Virus record (IMG/VR): IMGVR_UViG_3300008470_000008
Coordinates: 1-47,738 of that record
DNA: 47,738 nt
DNA from: a virus
Reading direction: 5' to 3' (one strand)
Shown piece by piece: positions 29,001-37,200 of this stretch (position 1 is the first letter of the stretch; each line of letters opens with the position of its first letter). Made by a program: the position numbers and the translations under genes. Under the pieces are notes generated by a model. That model saw only the letters and a list, made by a program, of their open reading frames with translations, was not told the origin of the DNA and did no database searches.

Positions 29001-29259
29001 TACGCATTTTATCGTAATCTAAGTTACTTCCGATACCTGTATCTACAGTAGACTTAATTTGCTTTTGATACCTAGCTTGTTTAAATGCTAAATCACTTCT
29101 CCAATCTGCTTCAGGTTCTACTTCTGGAGTACTTTCTGGTGTAGGCTCTGGAGAGGGCTTTACATCAATAGGTGTAAGTTCAGGTAATTTTGCTTCGTAA
29201 CTAGGTGCTGGTGTGATATTCGATGGTAAACCATCTTTATCTATCTTATTCTCTTCCAT
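20053..29259 (-). CDS. Giant virion protein: nuclease and zincin motifs plus beta-like half of the RNA polymerase
   Basis: A 3068-residue protein. Order: Pro/Glu-rich N-terminus (about 14-52); hydrophobic Gly/Ala stretch (about 205-245), possibly membrane-active; long helical regions with a Lys/Glu-rich stretch (about 770-830). Next comes a PD-(D/E)XK nuclease-like motif: GGTLDLAA (Asp1496), then IIDFKN (Asp1510, Lys1512), then a QSTYGYI helix. A zincin motif AYHEAFHAVF follows (His1799, Glu1800, His1803), with a candidate third ligand in EERLADDF near 1853. The C-terminus (about 2870-3068) resembles the beta-type barrel and its conserved Lys loops (GPDHVIVLDGKKAGGVG), supplying the other half of the polymerase in the next gene. 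As a virion protein it would be ejected with the DNA. The motifs are clear; domain functions are inferred. Confidence 0.78.
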   Translation of the reverse strand: MEENKIDKDGLPSNITPAPSYEAKLPELTPIDVKPSPEPTPESTPEVEPEADWRSDLAFKQARYQKQIKSTVDTGIGSNLDYDKMRNKLGDDFQLHKGEKYLVGEYDKKIKAEQKAYQVKLADEQGFLGEAYGFAWQAASEIVYGAIEGAGYLMDWESFFTEGEEDDWNNAVSNWAAEMNEGVAKNAPIHLNPDSKGRFAYEDSAWWFSNGVSLASAVSIMIPVAGWAKGVGLVGKGAKLLSNAAKAGKYGKLAAKVVAKAPKVGAAGTKTASAVHKGIVSRHIESSMEANGVFKEKYDEYIDQGMSEAEAKRNAADGAAFSYRANWAMALQDIGQYIMLGRGMSPAKAIGSFKLARATGNSIVKSAAMGGKNAASQFISEGFEESYKFVVGEEAKLVADIHAGLVDPDDTTLAERMKGYTRDSEMWTAAFFGGLGGMAMQGAGSLSQTKMAQKLKNKVATKLGHASGVTDFSNDVDRRIKEHLTRNEVIAANLDALNTAVQAEDERGTNAAKVQIEFDAGYNSSEVGNLELAIQNMEDLKDATPEEMAEHGFDEDFKANIDKHIAGMRRVGELFQKNSKKYAPATVKPITQLQFLVEKYEARTHEVNKQIADLTAKMPNVNKLSDHGQVAFDYRVQTLSTDRWIRSAEWKMENGKMTPTAKEKLAVAVENKKAVNESSKKAFAELEAATLTTEDKIALEAVNGTYADDLSVAKSELDWLQHYQGTYLQEINHMTSVAGQAFLEEQIATNKKESKKKKDTAKKKDEQSLNEEKLNDGLSSQEKEQVIDEATKNLTSDESMQALETSIALSETTLEEQTPEVQKALAAYKAKRLQGKTPESRDENKDHQGTKNAAVNHVELETPPNDNGNIDGEDEGAIDLYITTQITPLAWLSVNNKEMMTDAADTPENKALTTFLEYNFSLTGVDIEFTVHNKFIDAQAAAGSQEYKDIQTALASGVIPEELVGKIPIVGALKRNGVPVTHNDIDLTLSIHDDSFFLDTKDAKLQAAQMAQVIQDKRTILEAHFKGQKVATTFVGKTGGTLNHTKDSNGNFTKNTISIETGRTASSIQYMYGDSTDSYFNNDGEQNGDLAHLKSATPGAIYTLVKKANGEVFPLRAHVDNLAMSEAKIIHSLYVQILTDSKILKQGLNDATIEAITKDEDPRVSDLAKFLPLNTMTYAELLNHLVFEGKAVTSSKKSSRLYIEAATTKKGKKNTAVLVYGDKKIDLKRLSSPKGADLVINHLIENRRRQVDVQRLGDKAYKEYLDANGVLYTNAKATPEGNLFIQPVPIYNANLQVVKSAVSKASTTEVKEGSIVTPVSTDVVVEGPIVNTQEEALSKIAAIQADAKDFAVVDAVIDGKKVSTYQGKGLMLERQSSLVKRLNKEKEDSNDNMTQGAVVGNFVDIIGRDVFDPNIQPKTLSEYKAEADVMNKSNNSYLLNTTEKEFKYLIDTFTAIKGELLDQGMSIISNDFFIYKRYTKEERKRTGFDGVGGTLDLAAIDKKGELHIIDFKNIKLNAKNQQYTASNIYGPSKFDTKTKKWADQQSTYGYITETAYGIKVASTNILALSTTYSKEGKVITLEESILTNDFVDIDEGFESPMSDTLIKLEHSSIVNKVSPLTMENAPVETPPAYDAKKYISEASSIRELDAVVDQMTANNVNFMTFLRQVAEKRAELSIVPSKDTPEIQVIKEAIIADISTQVNLTEEEDNDLDDFLDGEVEGESAFKSYTPSAAVSHTPNKPGHEAEIAHINTLLPAEIATKLVTDYIGLLSDGKVIAGLFQNGMITISEKAEMGTAYHEAFHAVFRTLLNQEQRTSLIGEAIKSYAKPTESIIATIMEDVGIEKPEAIVVYYEERLADDFMGYMANPTYASRHYSYSPGIKGLFQKLMDWITGVFSNKTTARKLFSDISRSKYATKKPSITRSIAFSAKHPTYSAQEVRDTTKQMAYLAFKNVKSLDTIDKYDANNIINELKRTYKSTKSLLLADPTDAAAKEKLGRIKALFTKEMTLAPFWENNIKAYIKEEFDLKLVKKIDNKEDAVETDEGILSFLKSSYESSGKDTATKMVKFLVAMTPDIKGYKDGEPIYNRDTLLGLPRFNDFSVTYNSLETLLADKIAVVKDGEMEDGYQVMVNAMKAEFTYKPELQHLIGRLEQMPEYIKTQFFFTFSRTRGKYTNHLVEGRPGNITSKIGESDINSKESTIRGTWAAEFASRVGIEVEGKTVYDSIALENIAKQKTILLDAIDEGMKLQSMTDDVLRAFGDTLTALGVTMSEKGILKLLFSQNMIVNPLKPTLHQLKAFNVLTNKLMKATSNLPKLAGKPLTNKTNLLLDEDKFFKNTLARAEGEFRKVSGESSFLGPDGNQIWAYQDNNSFSKLVAEFKAGDLSHLQDLQSSLWGRNSVWLRELLDETHGVKNRANFSLDLYGNFKEEGRGDKGDKASNLKFSDTYMDQFNKQLKGLYIGLAEADKGQQGYFKGPKLRRSMVTFNEETKSLEFTNSNPAAISILAGYLADELHRMDVAKKTIYGQPATEHDAAIPPLADEKQQIYYHYYPVEPGKGQFGKDMDRIEGNAFKSFLFPDLLDAVTDEVNKETGETLLQELGLMDASGNIVPLSREVMDDNPAVKDYLRTTFLTLVEQDIRTAVETGLVTEQGNKLTNRVIDKTEIEDRDGNIHNAIADYTLNSLIGNIEQTKIFNGDPALFKVKAKDPKWSNNDLFADFRKRVPSTSASGKDARIYKNSQGNWAVRPYYTSATIANIDGITSEFFGNSETGEFNKVNLARVEKATGVKVAELEQLFKPYLDVNVTDAQAWITLDVYKERMNSWGKWTPAHEDAKDAMEKGVSTPKQVKLLAMPLKTVHNELVKSSNDVMALHYNKQSEAVLLPILTQGTALDKLRLAMEKGGLEGGGPDHVIVLDGKKAGGVGITDISDGNGNLLVNPTFNTTQLSYKRLFLQQDLSSKGTKPTVVGSQTVKNVLAVIEPTGQYGDLKGEQLLEAYHNVISELSNLGLKSFQDKIGYTKNGRDDVKLRALLATEFAGEISDNHINAIISGVNLDSYLFLKRFRISYTQC

Positions 29260-29277
29260 TAAGTGTTGTTATTTATA

Positions 29278-29285
29278 CAAATATA
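29278..29285 (-). promoter_or_regulatory. Promoter -7 box for the 3068-residue gene
   Basis: TATATTTG on the - strand, a perfect match to the Bacteroidota -7 box TAnnTTTG, lies 18 bases upstream of the ATG at 29259. At the -33 position (19-base spacing) CTG stands instead of TTG. The 11-base TATATTTGTAT is identical to that in the promoter at 34178-34185, which argues against chance. Confidence 0.6.
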
Positions 29286-29286
29286 G

Positions 29287-32070
29287 TTATTTTTTTTCGT
29301 ATTTCAGATTACTAGTATCTCCATATTTAGGATTAGCTTTGTTAAACAAATATGAGTTATTTAACATCTTAGACATTACCTGTGAAGTCTTAGCTACAAC
29401 GTGTTTTTTCTGTGACTCACCTACGTCATGACTTACTGCTTGAGACTCTAATTCTGTAGTACCTTTAAATACTCCATCTTCAGTAAAAGTAGATTGGTGC
29501 TTGGCAGGAGCACTTAATCCTATTTCACCAGCTTGGTACATACCTTCTCTTAATTCTAATTCTCTTTCTAAATCAAAGATAGTTCCTGAAACTGCTGCTG
29601 CATTAGGTACTGTTTGAGCACCAATTTTACCATACATACTATTACCATTCTGGTCAGTAGCTTCTATTACTAAGCCTCCTTCAGAACTTCCTGATTTTTT
29701 AACATTATAATTAATAGGCTCTACTTTACCTGAAACAGGAGACCATCCTGGTCTAGTAAAGAATGTTTGTGACCCAGGAGACTTTAAACTAGATACTTGA
29801 GTCATCTGTTCTGCCATCTCAGGGTCTCCATAAGTAGTGTAGTTTATTAATGATTGTTGTCCTTGTGTACTTAGGTTTTGTTGATTAACCATAGATACTG
29901 AAGGGTCATAGTTAGCATCAGCTAATATATTAGATTTAGCTTCATCAGATTTTGCTGCCCAATATGCATCTGTATTAGCTAAACTTTCAGCTTCTATAGT
30001 GTAATTAAGTGTTTTTGTACTTTTAACTCCTGTAAATGGGTCAGTATATTCTACATCTGCACTAGCATTAAATATAGGATGTCCGTTATGTGGTGATTTA
30101 TTTGCAGATGCAAACTCTAAAGCAGATTGATACCTATAATCACCTTCTGTGATTCTTTCACTTCCTATTCTTAAAATAAACGAATTTGAATTAGTATTAT
30201 ATAGATTCTCCATTTGTAAATCTGCAGTCCAAGTCTGTTGTTTAGAAGTAACTACTTCACCAAACTCATTAACATCTCTTTGAGCATATTTAGTTTGGTC
30301 ACGATTTATAACATCTGCTTTAGGTTGAAAGGACTTCTTAGAGTTATAGATATTCATAAAATCTTGTGTCTCCCATGTTCCTGAACCTACTTCTTGCATA
30401 GTAGATGTATAATCATCTTGTGCAGTAGCCCATGTTTTTAAATTTCTATACTGATTAGATAAATTAGTTACTTCTGCTTGATACTGTGCTTTTTGCTCTG
30501 GACTTACTTTTCCACTAGTTAAATTATCCATACCACCATACTTATCAGATAGTGCTTTTAAATCAGCAGCCTTACCTTCATCAAATGCAGTACCCCAATC
30601 TTCATTGTCTGCCATCATAAGTTCTAACTCTGCTTTAACTTGAGCAGGAGCTCCACCTACTTTATCAATAGTATTACCTAAATCTAAAGCTTCCATTAAA
30701 GTAGCATTATGTTGTCCATATGTAATATTACCATTATACTCTGCTGCAGCTTCTACTGTTTGCTGTCCTATAACAGTTTGCTGTTCCTTAATACCTGCAA
30801 TTTGAAATTTATGGTCTTCTACTTTATTACCTAGTGTTGCAGCTAAATCTGCAGTTTCTACATCTGTTAGCGGGTCCCCATTAATAAATGCCTTAGTACC
30901 TGGTATACCCTCAAGTAGTTTTAAAGTTTTATCAGTTAGTATTAGTACACCATCAGCATTTCTTTTAAGGGAGCCATCTAATACACCTCTTTGTAACATA
31001 CTAAATTCATTTTTAACTTCTGTGTGCTCTGTTAGGGCTTGTGAGTTAGCTTCAAATGTCTCTGTAGCTTCTGCAAAAGAAGGATTTTCTACATATATAG
31101 TATTACCTTGTACAGATAGGTTTAGTTGTTGAGGGTTTAGTAACGCAGATTCATCATCTCTTCCTACTTGCTTGTTGATAGCTACATCTTGATTAGTAGT
31201 ATTAGTTTGGTATACAAATCCTTTACCTACATTAGCTAACCTACTTGCTACAAATTGTTTCTTAGCAGCTTGATGTGCTGTAGCTTCTTCTTGAGAAAGA
31301 CTTTGATAAAAAGCGTCATGTGATGCAAATTCTTTAGGGATATAATTCTCATCAAATTTAGCTTGCAGTTGTTCACCTACTCTAGAATCATAATAAGTAT
31401 CTAATACCCTAGCAGCCTGTGCATCTACCTTAGTACCTTTAACACCTACCCACCCATTTTTATAAGATAAACCTTGAGATAAGTATTTGATACTTTCTCT
31501 ACCATCTGCTTTAAGTGTATTGAAATACTCCTTAGTTTCTTTATTCTCATCTACACCAGATAAGATAGAAGCATCTCCTAAAAGTGTATCTCCTTTGTAC
31601 CCTTGTCCATCTTCACTGGTGTACTCATTGTAACGTCTTAGATAATCATCAGCAAAAGCAGGGTCATAGTCAGTACTATCCCCTTCTTTAGGTTCTTTAA
31701 TTCTTTCTTGATAAGAAGTATGCGTATCTACAGCCCCTTGAACTTTAGCTATACCTTTATCCCCTAGAAAGTCTTTCTTAAAAGATTGGTACTCTCTAGC
31801 AAACTCTTGAGACCCTAAATCTTTAGTTGAAGCACCGTCAATAAATTCTGTTAAATCCTGTTGTTTACCTTCTACAAATCTAGTATCTTCTCCAGTTAGT
31901 GAGGCTTGTTTCCACTTACCAAACTCTGTCATATTAGCATCCATCTTATTGTACTTCTGCTGTTGATTACCTAAGGCTTTCAGCATTAAGTCTGCAGGTA
32001 GTTTATCTGGCACAAATTGAGACTGGTAACTTGACTGTGTTGGTTTATAAAATCTATTTATTCCTGGCAT
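29287..32070 (-). CDS. Virion cargo / ejection protein (927 aa)
   Basis: A large soluble-looking protein, rich in Gln, Asn and Lys, mostly helical, without signal peptide, membrane segment or catalytic motif. Its N-terminus MPGINRFYKPTQSSY and helical Gln-rich content resemble the conserved cargo proteins encoded between tail and polymerase genes in crAss-like phages. It starts three bases after the 690-residue gene, forming an operon with it. No enzymatic role is evident; it may pack inside the capsid or line the ejection path. Confidence 0.72.
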   Translation of the reverse strand: MPGINRFYKPTQSSYQSQFVPDKLPADLMLKALGNQQQKYNKMDANMTEFGKWKQASLTGEDTRFVEGKQQDLTEFIDGASTKDLGSQEFAREYQSFKKDFLGDKGIAKVQGAVDTHTSYQERIKEPKEGDSTDYDPAFADDYLRRYNEYTSEDGQGYKGDTLLGDASILSGVDENKETKEYFNTLKADGRESIKYLSQGLSYKNGWVGVKGTKVDAQAARVLDTYYDSRVGEQLQAKFDENYIPKEFASHDAFYQSLSQEEATAHQAAKKQFVASRLANVGKGFVYQTNTTNQDVAINKQVGRDDESALLNPQQLNLSVQGNTIYVENPSFAEATETFEANSQALTEHTEVKNEFSMLQRGVLDGSLKRNADGVLILTDKTLKLLEGIPGTKAFINGDPLTDVETADLAATLGNKVEDHKFQIAGIKEQQTVIGQQTVEAAAEYNGNITYGQHNATLMEALDLGNTIDKVGGAPAQVKAELELMMADNEDWGTAFDEGKAADLKALSDKYGGMDNLTSGKVSPEQKAQYQAEVTNLSNQYRNLKTWATAQDDYTSTMQEVGSGTWETQDFMNIYNSKKSFQPKADVINRDQTKYAQRDVNEFGEVVTSKQQTWTADLQMENLYNTNSNSFILRIGSERITEGDYRYQSALEFASANKSPHNGHPIFNASADVEYTDPFTGVKSTKTLNYTIEAESLANTDAYWAAKSDEAKSNILADANYDPSVSMVNQQNLSTQGQQSLINYTTYGDPEMAEQMTQVSSLKSPGSQTFFTRPGWSPVSGKVEPINYNVKKSGSSEGGLVIEATDQNGNSMYGKIGAQTVPNAAAVSGTIFDLERELELREGMYQAGEIGLSAPAKHQSTFTEDGVFKGTTELESQAVSHDVGESQKKHVVAKTSQVMSKMLNNSYLFNKANPKYGDTSNLKYEKK

Positions 32071-32073
32071 AAT

Positions 32074-34146
32074 TTATATTTTTGGAAGGACATATCCTCC
32101 GTAAGCGTTAGTTTCTTTGGTAGCTAATTGATTAGCAAATTTAATTGCAAAGTCACCATTATCATCTTCCCAATTGTAATTAGGGAAGGTAGCATTAATC
32201 ATAGACATAAGTCTATCATTTTGTCTTACATTTTCACTAGCTAATTTTTTATCTTTAATATAACCTTGATAGTTATCACTCATGTTAGTCATACCCATAC
32301 CCTTTAAGGTAGCAGCCATGGCTCTATTTTGCTCATTAGCTATAATTTCATTGTTAGCAATAGATGTATTAGTTTGATTAGCTTGATTTCTAATCTGAGT
32401 ATTAGTATTCTCCTCAGACATATAAGACTGCATCTTTGATTTAATACCTGTTTCAGTGATAGCTGAATTACCTGTAGCTAATGAACTAAGTACTGCTCCA
32501 GAGCTTCTACCACTACCTCTAGCATTTTCTCTATTAATTCTCCTATCCAAAGCTAAGTCTCTATCTGTAGAGTCTCTTTGACCTTGTAATGAAATAGTAG
32601 CTGGTTTAACTCTGTCAAACTTAGTTACTTCTGGCTTCATACCTCTAATCATATTTCCCATAGCAGGTAGACTAGAAGCTAATAAAGCTTTTTCTTCATT
32701 ACCAAATGATTTTTCATCTCCACCTAAACCATCTCCATCAGGTTTTGAGTCTAAGTAGTTATGTTTAGCAGACTGTAATTTCTTTAATGGACTATCTTCA
32801 AATATAGGTAAGTTATTTCTATCTAATTTAGGTCCTCCTGTAAATGAAGCTTTACCTACATCTCTAGACTCTGCTAAAAAAGGAGCATTCTCTACTGCAT
32901 TAGGGTCATCTAGTAAAGGAGCTAAATCTTTATTTAATTCATCTAAAGGTCCACCTAAAGCACGTTTACTTTTAGTTTTACCTCCTTTATCAGTTTCACT
33001 GTGTCTTTTTACTACATTATCTTCATAATACAAGTCATCAAGGTTATTCATGTGACTATTCATCTTAGCTTCTATATTGGCTTCATATAGACTCTGCCCA
33101 GCATCTCCCATCATTTTTGGAGCAGCTATTTCTCTCATATCAATTTGGTCTCCTCTCCTAGAACTAGTAGGTCCTCCTAAAGCAAACTTCTCATACACAG
33201 GCATGTTAAGTTCTGCATCTGGGTTAGCCATAGGTAGAATAGGTAACTCAGTACGTCTTCTATCTTCTAGTCTATTAGCCTCAGGTAACTTAGATAAACT
33301 TTCTAAAGGTTGTTCTAAGTCAAACTTAAAATCATCTACTGAAGTAGAATCTGATAACGGACCACCATCTGCAAATTCAGGAGTACCTTGAGGTACATCT
33401 TCCATTCCTGGTTGTACTTGAGGAGCTTGTGCTTCAGCCTTAGCTTGTTCTTTAGCTTCCTGTTCCATTCTCATAACCTCATTAGCCTGCATTAACTTAG
33501 TTAACTCTGCTTCTTGAGACCTCTTAGTGATGTCATCATCTCTAAGTTCATATTTCTTTTTAATTTTTTTAGCTTCATCAGCAAAGGTCTTCTTAGAATC
33601 AGGCATACCTAATCTATCTGAGAATATGTAGTCATCTACTTTAACTTCTCCACCTTCTACTTCTGCATTAGGTCCCATAGCTACTCCACCTTCTTCATGT
33701 GTAGGACCATTAATTTCTTCTATGTCTCCACCCATTGCTAACTCATGTGGATTCAAAAATCCTCCATTAGCTCTACCATGACTAGCTCTTAAAGCTGCTG
33801 TAGTAGCTTCTTGTTCCTTTTGTCCTGATATATATCCACCTATTCCTCCAGCTACAGTTCCTACTGCAGTACCAATAGCTGTTCCAGGACCAGGAAGTAT
33901 AGAGCCTAGTTTAGCACCAGTTGCAGCTCCTGATAACGCACCAGATACTGCTCTTTTACCTAAATTGACTTCTCTACCTTCTTCTTCATCTACAAAAGTA
34001 TCTACTAGGTCAGCAGCTATATTAGCTCCTGCAGAGAATACATCAGTAGTTAATGCCCCACCATTTGCTTTTTTTCTCTTATATGAGAAGGAAGGTAGAG
34101 CTACATGGGGATTCAGCTGTACCTTTTTCTTTTTCTTATTTGCCAT
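32074..34146 (-). CDS. Virion cargo protein with repeated Gly-Gly motifs (690 aa)
   Basis: The start is MANKKKKKVQ at 34146, not the upstream Met at 34260, because promoter and terminator signals lie between them. The N-terminus is strongly basic. A glycine-zipper stretch (about 68-108: GALSGAATGAKLGSILPGPG and onward) could insert into a membrane. A conserved block GPTHEEGGVAMG ... EVEGGEVKVDDYIFSD (about 147-176) recurs in giant proteins of crAss-like phages. Short A-x-G-G type motifs appear near residues 27-30, 126-129, 137-140, 259-262, 322-325, 396-399, 437-438 and at the C-terminus (NAYGGYVLPKI). First gene of the cargo operon. Confidence 0.75.
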   Translation of the reverse strand: MANKKKKKVQLNPHVALPSFSYKRKKANGGALTTDVFSAGANIAADLVDTFVDEEEGREVNLGKRAVSGALSGAATGAKLGSILPGPGTAIGTAVGTVAGGIGGYISGQKEQEATTAALRASHGRANGGFLNPHELAMGGDIEEINGPTHEEGGVAMGPNAEVEGGEVKVDDYIFSDRLGMPDSKKTFADEAKKIKKKYELRDDDITKRSQEAELTKLMQANEVMRMEQEAKEQAKAEAQAPQVQPGMEDVPQGTPEFADGGPLSDSTSVDDFKFDLEQPLESLSKLPEANRLEDRRRTELPILPMANPDAELNMPVYEKFALGGPTSSRRGDQIDMREIAAPKMMGDAGQSLYEANIEAKMNSHMNNLDDLYYEDNVVKRHSETDKGGKTKSKRALGGPLDELNKDLAPLLDDPNAVENAPFLAESRDVGKASFTGGPKLDRNNLPIFEDSPLKKLQSAKHNYLDSKPDGDGLGGDEKSFGNEEKALLASSLPAMGNMIRGMKPEVTKFDRVKPATISLQGQRDSTDRDLALDRRINRENARGSGRSSGAVLSSLATGNSAITETGIKSKMQSYMSEENTNTQIRNQANQTNTSIANNEIIANEQNRAMAATLKGMGMTNMSDNYQGYIKDKKLASENVRQNDRLMSMINATFPNYNWEDDNGDFAIKFANQLATKETNAYGGYVLPKI

Positions 34147-34177
34147 AATGGGGGGTGTTATCAAACATATTTGGATA

Positions 34178-34207
34178 CAAATATACAAAAAAAAGATGCT
34201 CTTACAA
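34178..34207 (-). promoter_or_regulatory. Promoter for the cargo operon (TTG-N19-TATATTTG)
   Basis: On the - strand, TTG at 34205-34207, 19 bases of spacer, then TATATTTG at 34178-34185 match the Bacteroidota consensus TTTG-N19-21-TAnnTTTG. The ATG of the 690-residue gene is 31 bases downstream of the box. The -33 element lies in the loop of the terminator hairpin of the tail block, so termination and re-initiation share DNA. Confidence 0.68.
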
Positions 34208-34218
34208 TGAAGAACATC
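34187..34218 (-). terminator. Terminator of the tail gene block
   Basis: On the - strand GATGTTCTT and AAGAGCATC form a 9-bp stem with one G-T pair and a six-base loop, followed by eight T residues. It begins about 60 bases after the stop of the 1490-residue tail gene, and overlaps the next promoter. Confidence 0.75.
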
Positions 34219-34277
34219 CTTTATTTTGTTTATAAGTATGTGATTTACAGTAACATACAATGTGTTCTGTTGTTAAG

Positions 34278-37200
34278 TTACATAGGAGTAGTACTATAAG
34301 CATATATTAACTCATGTGCTATGTGACTCTTATTCAGGTTGTTATCATATTCTAAAATACAATGTAACCATGGGTTTCTCAGTCTGGATTTTCCATCTGT
34401 AGAATCTCTAGGGATAGTATATCTCCAAGTTCTCATCCTTCTCTTGATGTCTCCACCATTTGTAGCAGGTCTAATATCAGTAGAAACATTAAGTGTTATC
34501 TTACCTGTATCTTGATATTCATTAAAGAACTGTATAGAAGTAAATGTCTCATTATAGATATCCTCTCCATCTGTATCATATAACTCTGCTTTGTACTCAA
34601 GGTTGCTCCAAACTTTATTAAGTTGTCCTTTTTCTCCTAGTATTGTATGTAGGATAGACTTATATGGAGATTCATCATAGTATGTAGCCATTTCACCTTC
34701 ATTGTGTACATAAGCTGACCCTCTAGCAAAAGGAGAAGCAGATAGTAATCTTCTACCATATTGTAGGTAGATATTAGGTACATAACTGTAGAAGGATTCA
34801 AAAGCCTGTATTAATTCACTGTAACTAATGGTAAAGCCCATCTCAGACTTATCTAAGAGTACTCCACCTATAGAAGCCATACTAGGGAAAGGAACTGTTG
34901 TCTCTCTTACTGCATCAACAAAATAGTATATGTTACCGTTTTCCTCTACATATATATCTGCAGGAGCATCATAAGTTGCTCCATCATGATACTCTGTACC
35001 ATCTGTAGAAGGAAAATGTTTTAAGAATGTAAACAATACTCTGTTGTATCTAAAGTCAGGTACAGCATGTACTCCTACAGCAGGACCATCAGTACCTTCA
35101 CCTAGTGTTTTATCTGCTTTAAGTATCTCACCATTAATATTTTTATCAAAGAAAGCACTCATACCTTTTAATTCTGATATAGGACTTGCTCCTCCACCAG
35201 TAAATTGGTATAATTTCTTAAGCCTAGCATCATAGTGGTATATAGCATTCTCAGAAGCTACTACTCCAAACTGATGATAACTACCTGTGTTGGTAGAGAT
35301 ATAGCTGTAGTCAGGGAATACTCCTCCTGTACCTAATAATAACTCTTGTCCAGAATTATCCTGGATAACACTTCTTTCATTGATAGATGCTACTCCAAAA
35401 GCTTTATCTTGGTAGAAGAATAATCTATCCTTAAAGTTTATGATTCTATTAATAGGTCCGTGTATACCATTAACCTCTGTAGAGTTAGCTATCTTAAATG
35501 ACCTCCAACTATCAGAAAGCTCACCATCTAACTTAGCATCAGATGCCCATAGTTGATGAGGGTGTTCTTCTACAAAGGAAGTTAAGAAGTCTTGAGCAAA
35601 GAATTTCTCCTCTGACTTATTCTGTACATTCCATAAAGGATTATAGCTCCAATCATTAGATTCATAAATACCCATACTAGCAGCATCTCTACTAGCAGCC
35701 CAATGTCTACCATATCTGTAATCAGCGTTAACTGTACTTTCTACAGGAAAACAAAAAGCAGTAGATAGTTTATTATCTATAGGTTCACTATATACTTCAT
35801 CATCTGCAGTAGCTTGATTCCAGTAAAACTGTAGTTGCTCCTCATCATAATAGTTTACGTAAGTATCACCTCCGTATGTTTTAAATGTAAATGAAGTAGA
35901 ATCTATTCCTTCTAATACCTGATACGCATTAGTACTAATGTATTGATTCTTACTTCTGTCTGTATATGTCTTACCTCCATACTGCTCTAATACAAATCTA
36001 CAGTACTGTATCTCTTTTAAGTAGATATCAGTTATACTAACATCTGTACCATTAAAATCCATAGTAGCTTTGTGTGTGACATCATGAGGGTGTCTTAGAT
36101 TTCCTGCATTACCTACAGCATCTGTAGGAGAGACTGTATTATTAGTTACTGAATTAGTATCATCTAATAATAACATTTTCTTAGGAGAACCTAATCCTAA
36201 TGGGACTTCATCAGTTGCTTTAGCTAAACTAGCATTAGCTAATCCTATAGTAGTTATAGCTCCCCAAGTATTAAGAATCCCTGTATTAGCATCTATAAAT
36301 TCACCAACTTTTAAATCTTGGACTTCTTCTATTTCAAATCTCTCTCTAGCATAAGGATTGACAATTAAATCTCCTTCTGCTTTATAGTAGAAGCCATAAG
36401 ACCTACTACCTACACCTACAGATTGGTCTCCACCATATAAAGCTAAAGTACTATTGTAGTAACCCCTAGTATCAATATAATCATTGGTTTTAAATGCTGT
36501 ATTATATAATTGAGCTAAAGGTCCCAACATATAGGTAAGTCTTTTTCCTTGAGCTGTAGACTGAAAACTATTAATTCCTGGATAATCACTACAGGAGAAA
36601 CCAGCTTCAGTTGTACCATATATTTTATAATCAGTAGAATAAGCAGTAGCTGCTCCTGGACCAGAAGGACCTGTGTTCTCCCATAAATCAGGTAATGAAT
36701 TTCCCCCTGTAGCATCTCCTGCACTAGCAAAGAACATTTGAATTCCTGAACCTAGTTTAGTTTTATCTGATTCTTCTCTTTTTACTCTTACTATAGCAAA
36801 TGCTTTAATATTACTAGATAAAGAAGAAGTATCTACTGTAAATTCTACGCCTAAGGTATTTAAGTAATCAAATCCTCCATTAGTATGCATTAATGGATAC
36901 CCATCATCTGCATTAGGAAATTTAATATCTCCAATCCAGTTCACAAATGAAACTGCTCCTTTAGCATTATAGAATACTATTCCAAATCTATATACTTCTC
37001 CTCTAGTGTAACCAGTAAAGTTATTTGGTAGCCAGGAAGAAGCCATGTTTTTAAACTGTTCTCCGTAGTAGATAGGTTTTAAACTACTATCTGCTTCTAG
37101 TATACCTAAATCTATAGGACCATTACTACTACTAAATTTTGTCATGTCCACATGAGGTGGACTTGTAGTAGGATGAGTAATTTCAGTATTAGCTAAATAA

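Noticed and set aside
34147-34260. In-frame N-terminal extension of the 690-residue cargo protein (Met at 34260)
   Set aside because: It would cross a clear promoter and terminator; its sequence is hydrophobic and unlike the basic start MANKKKKK, which directly follows the promoter.
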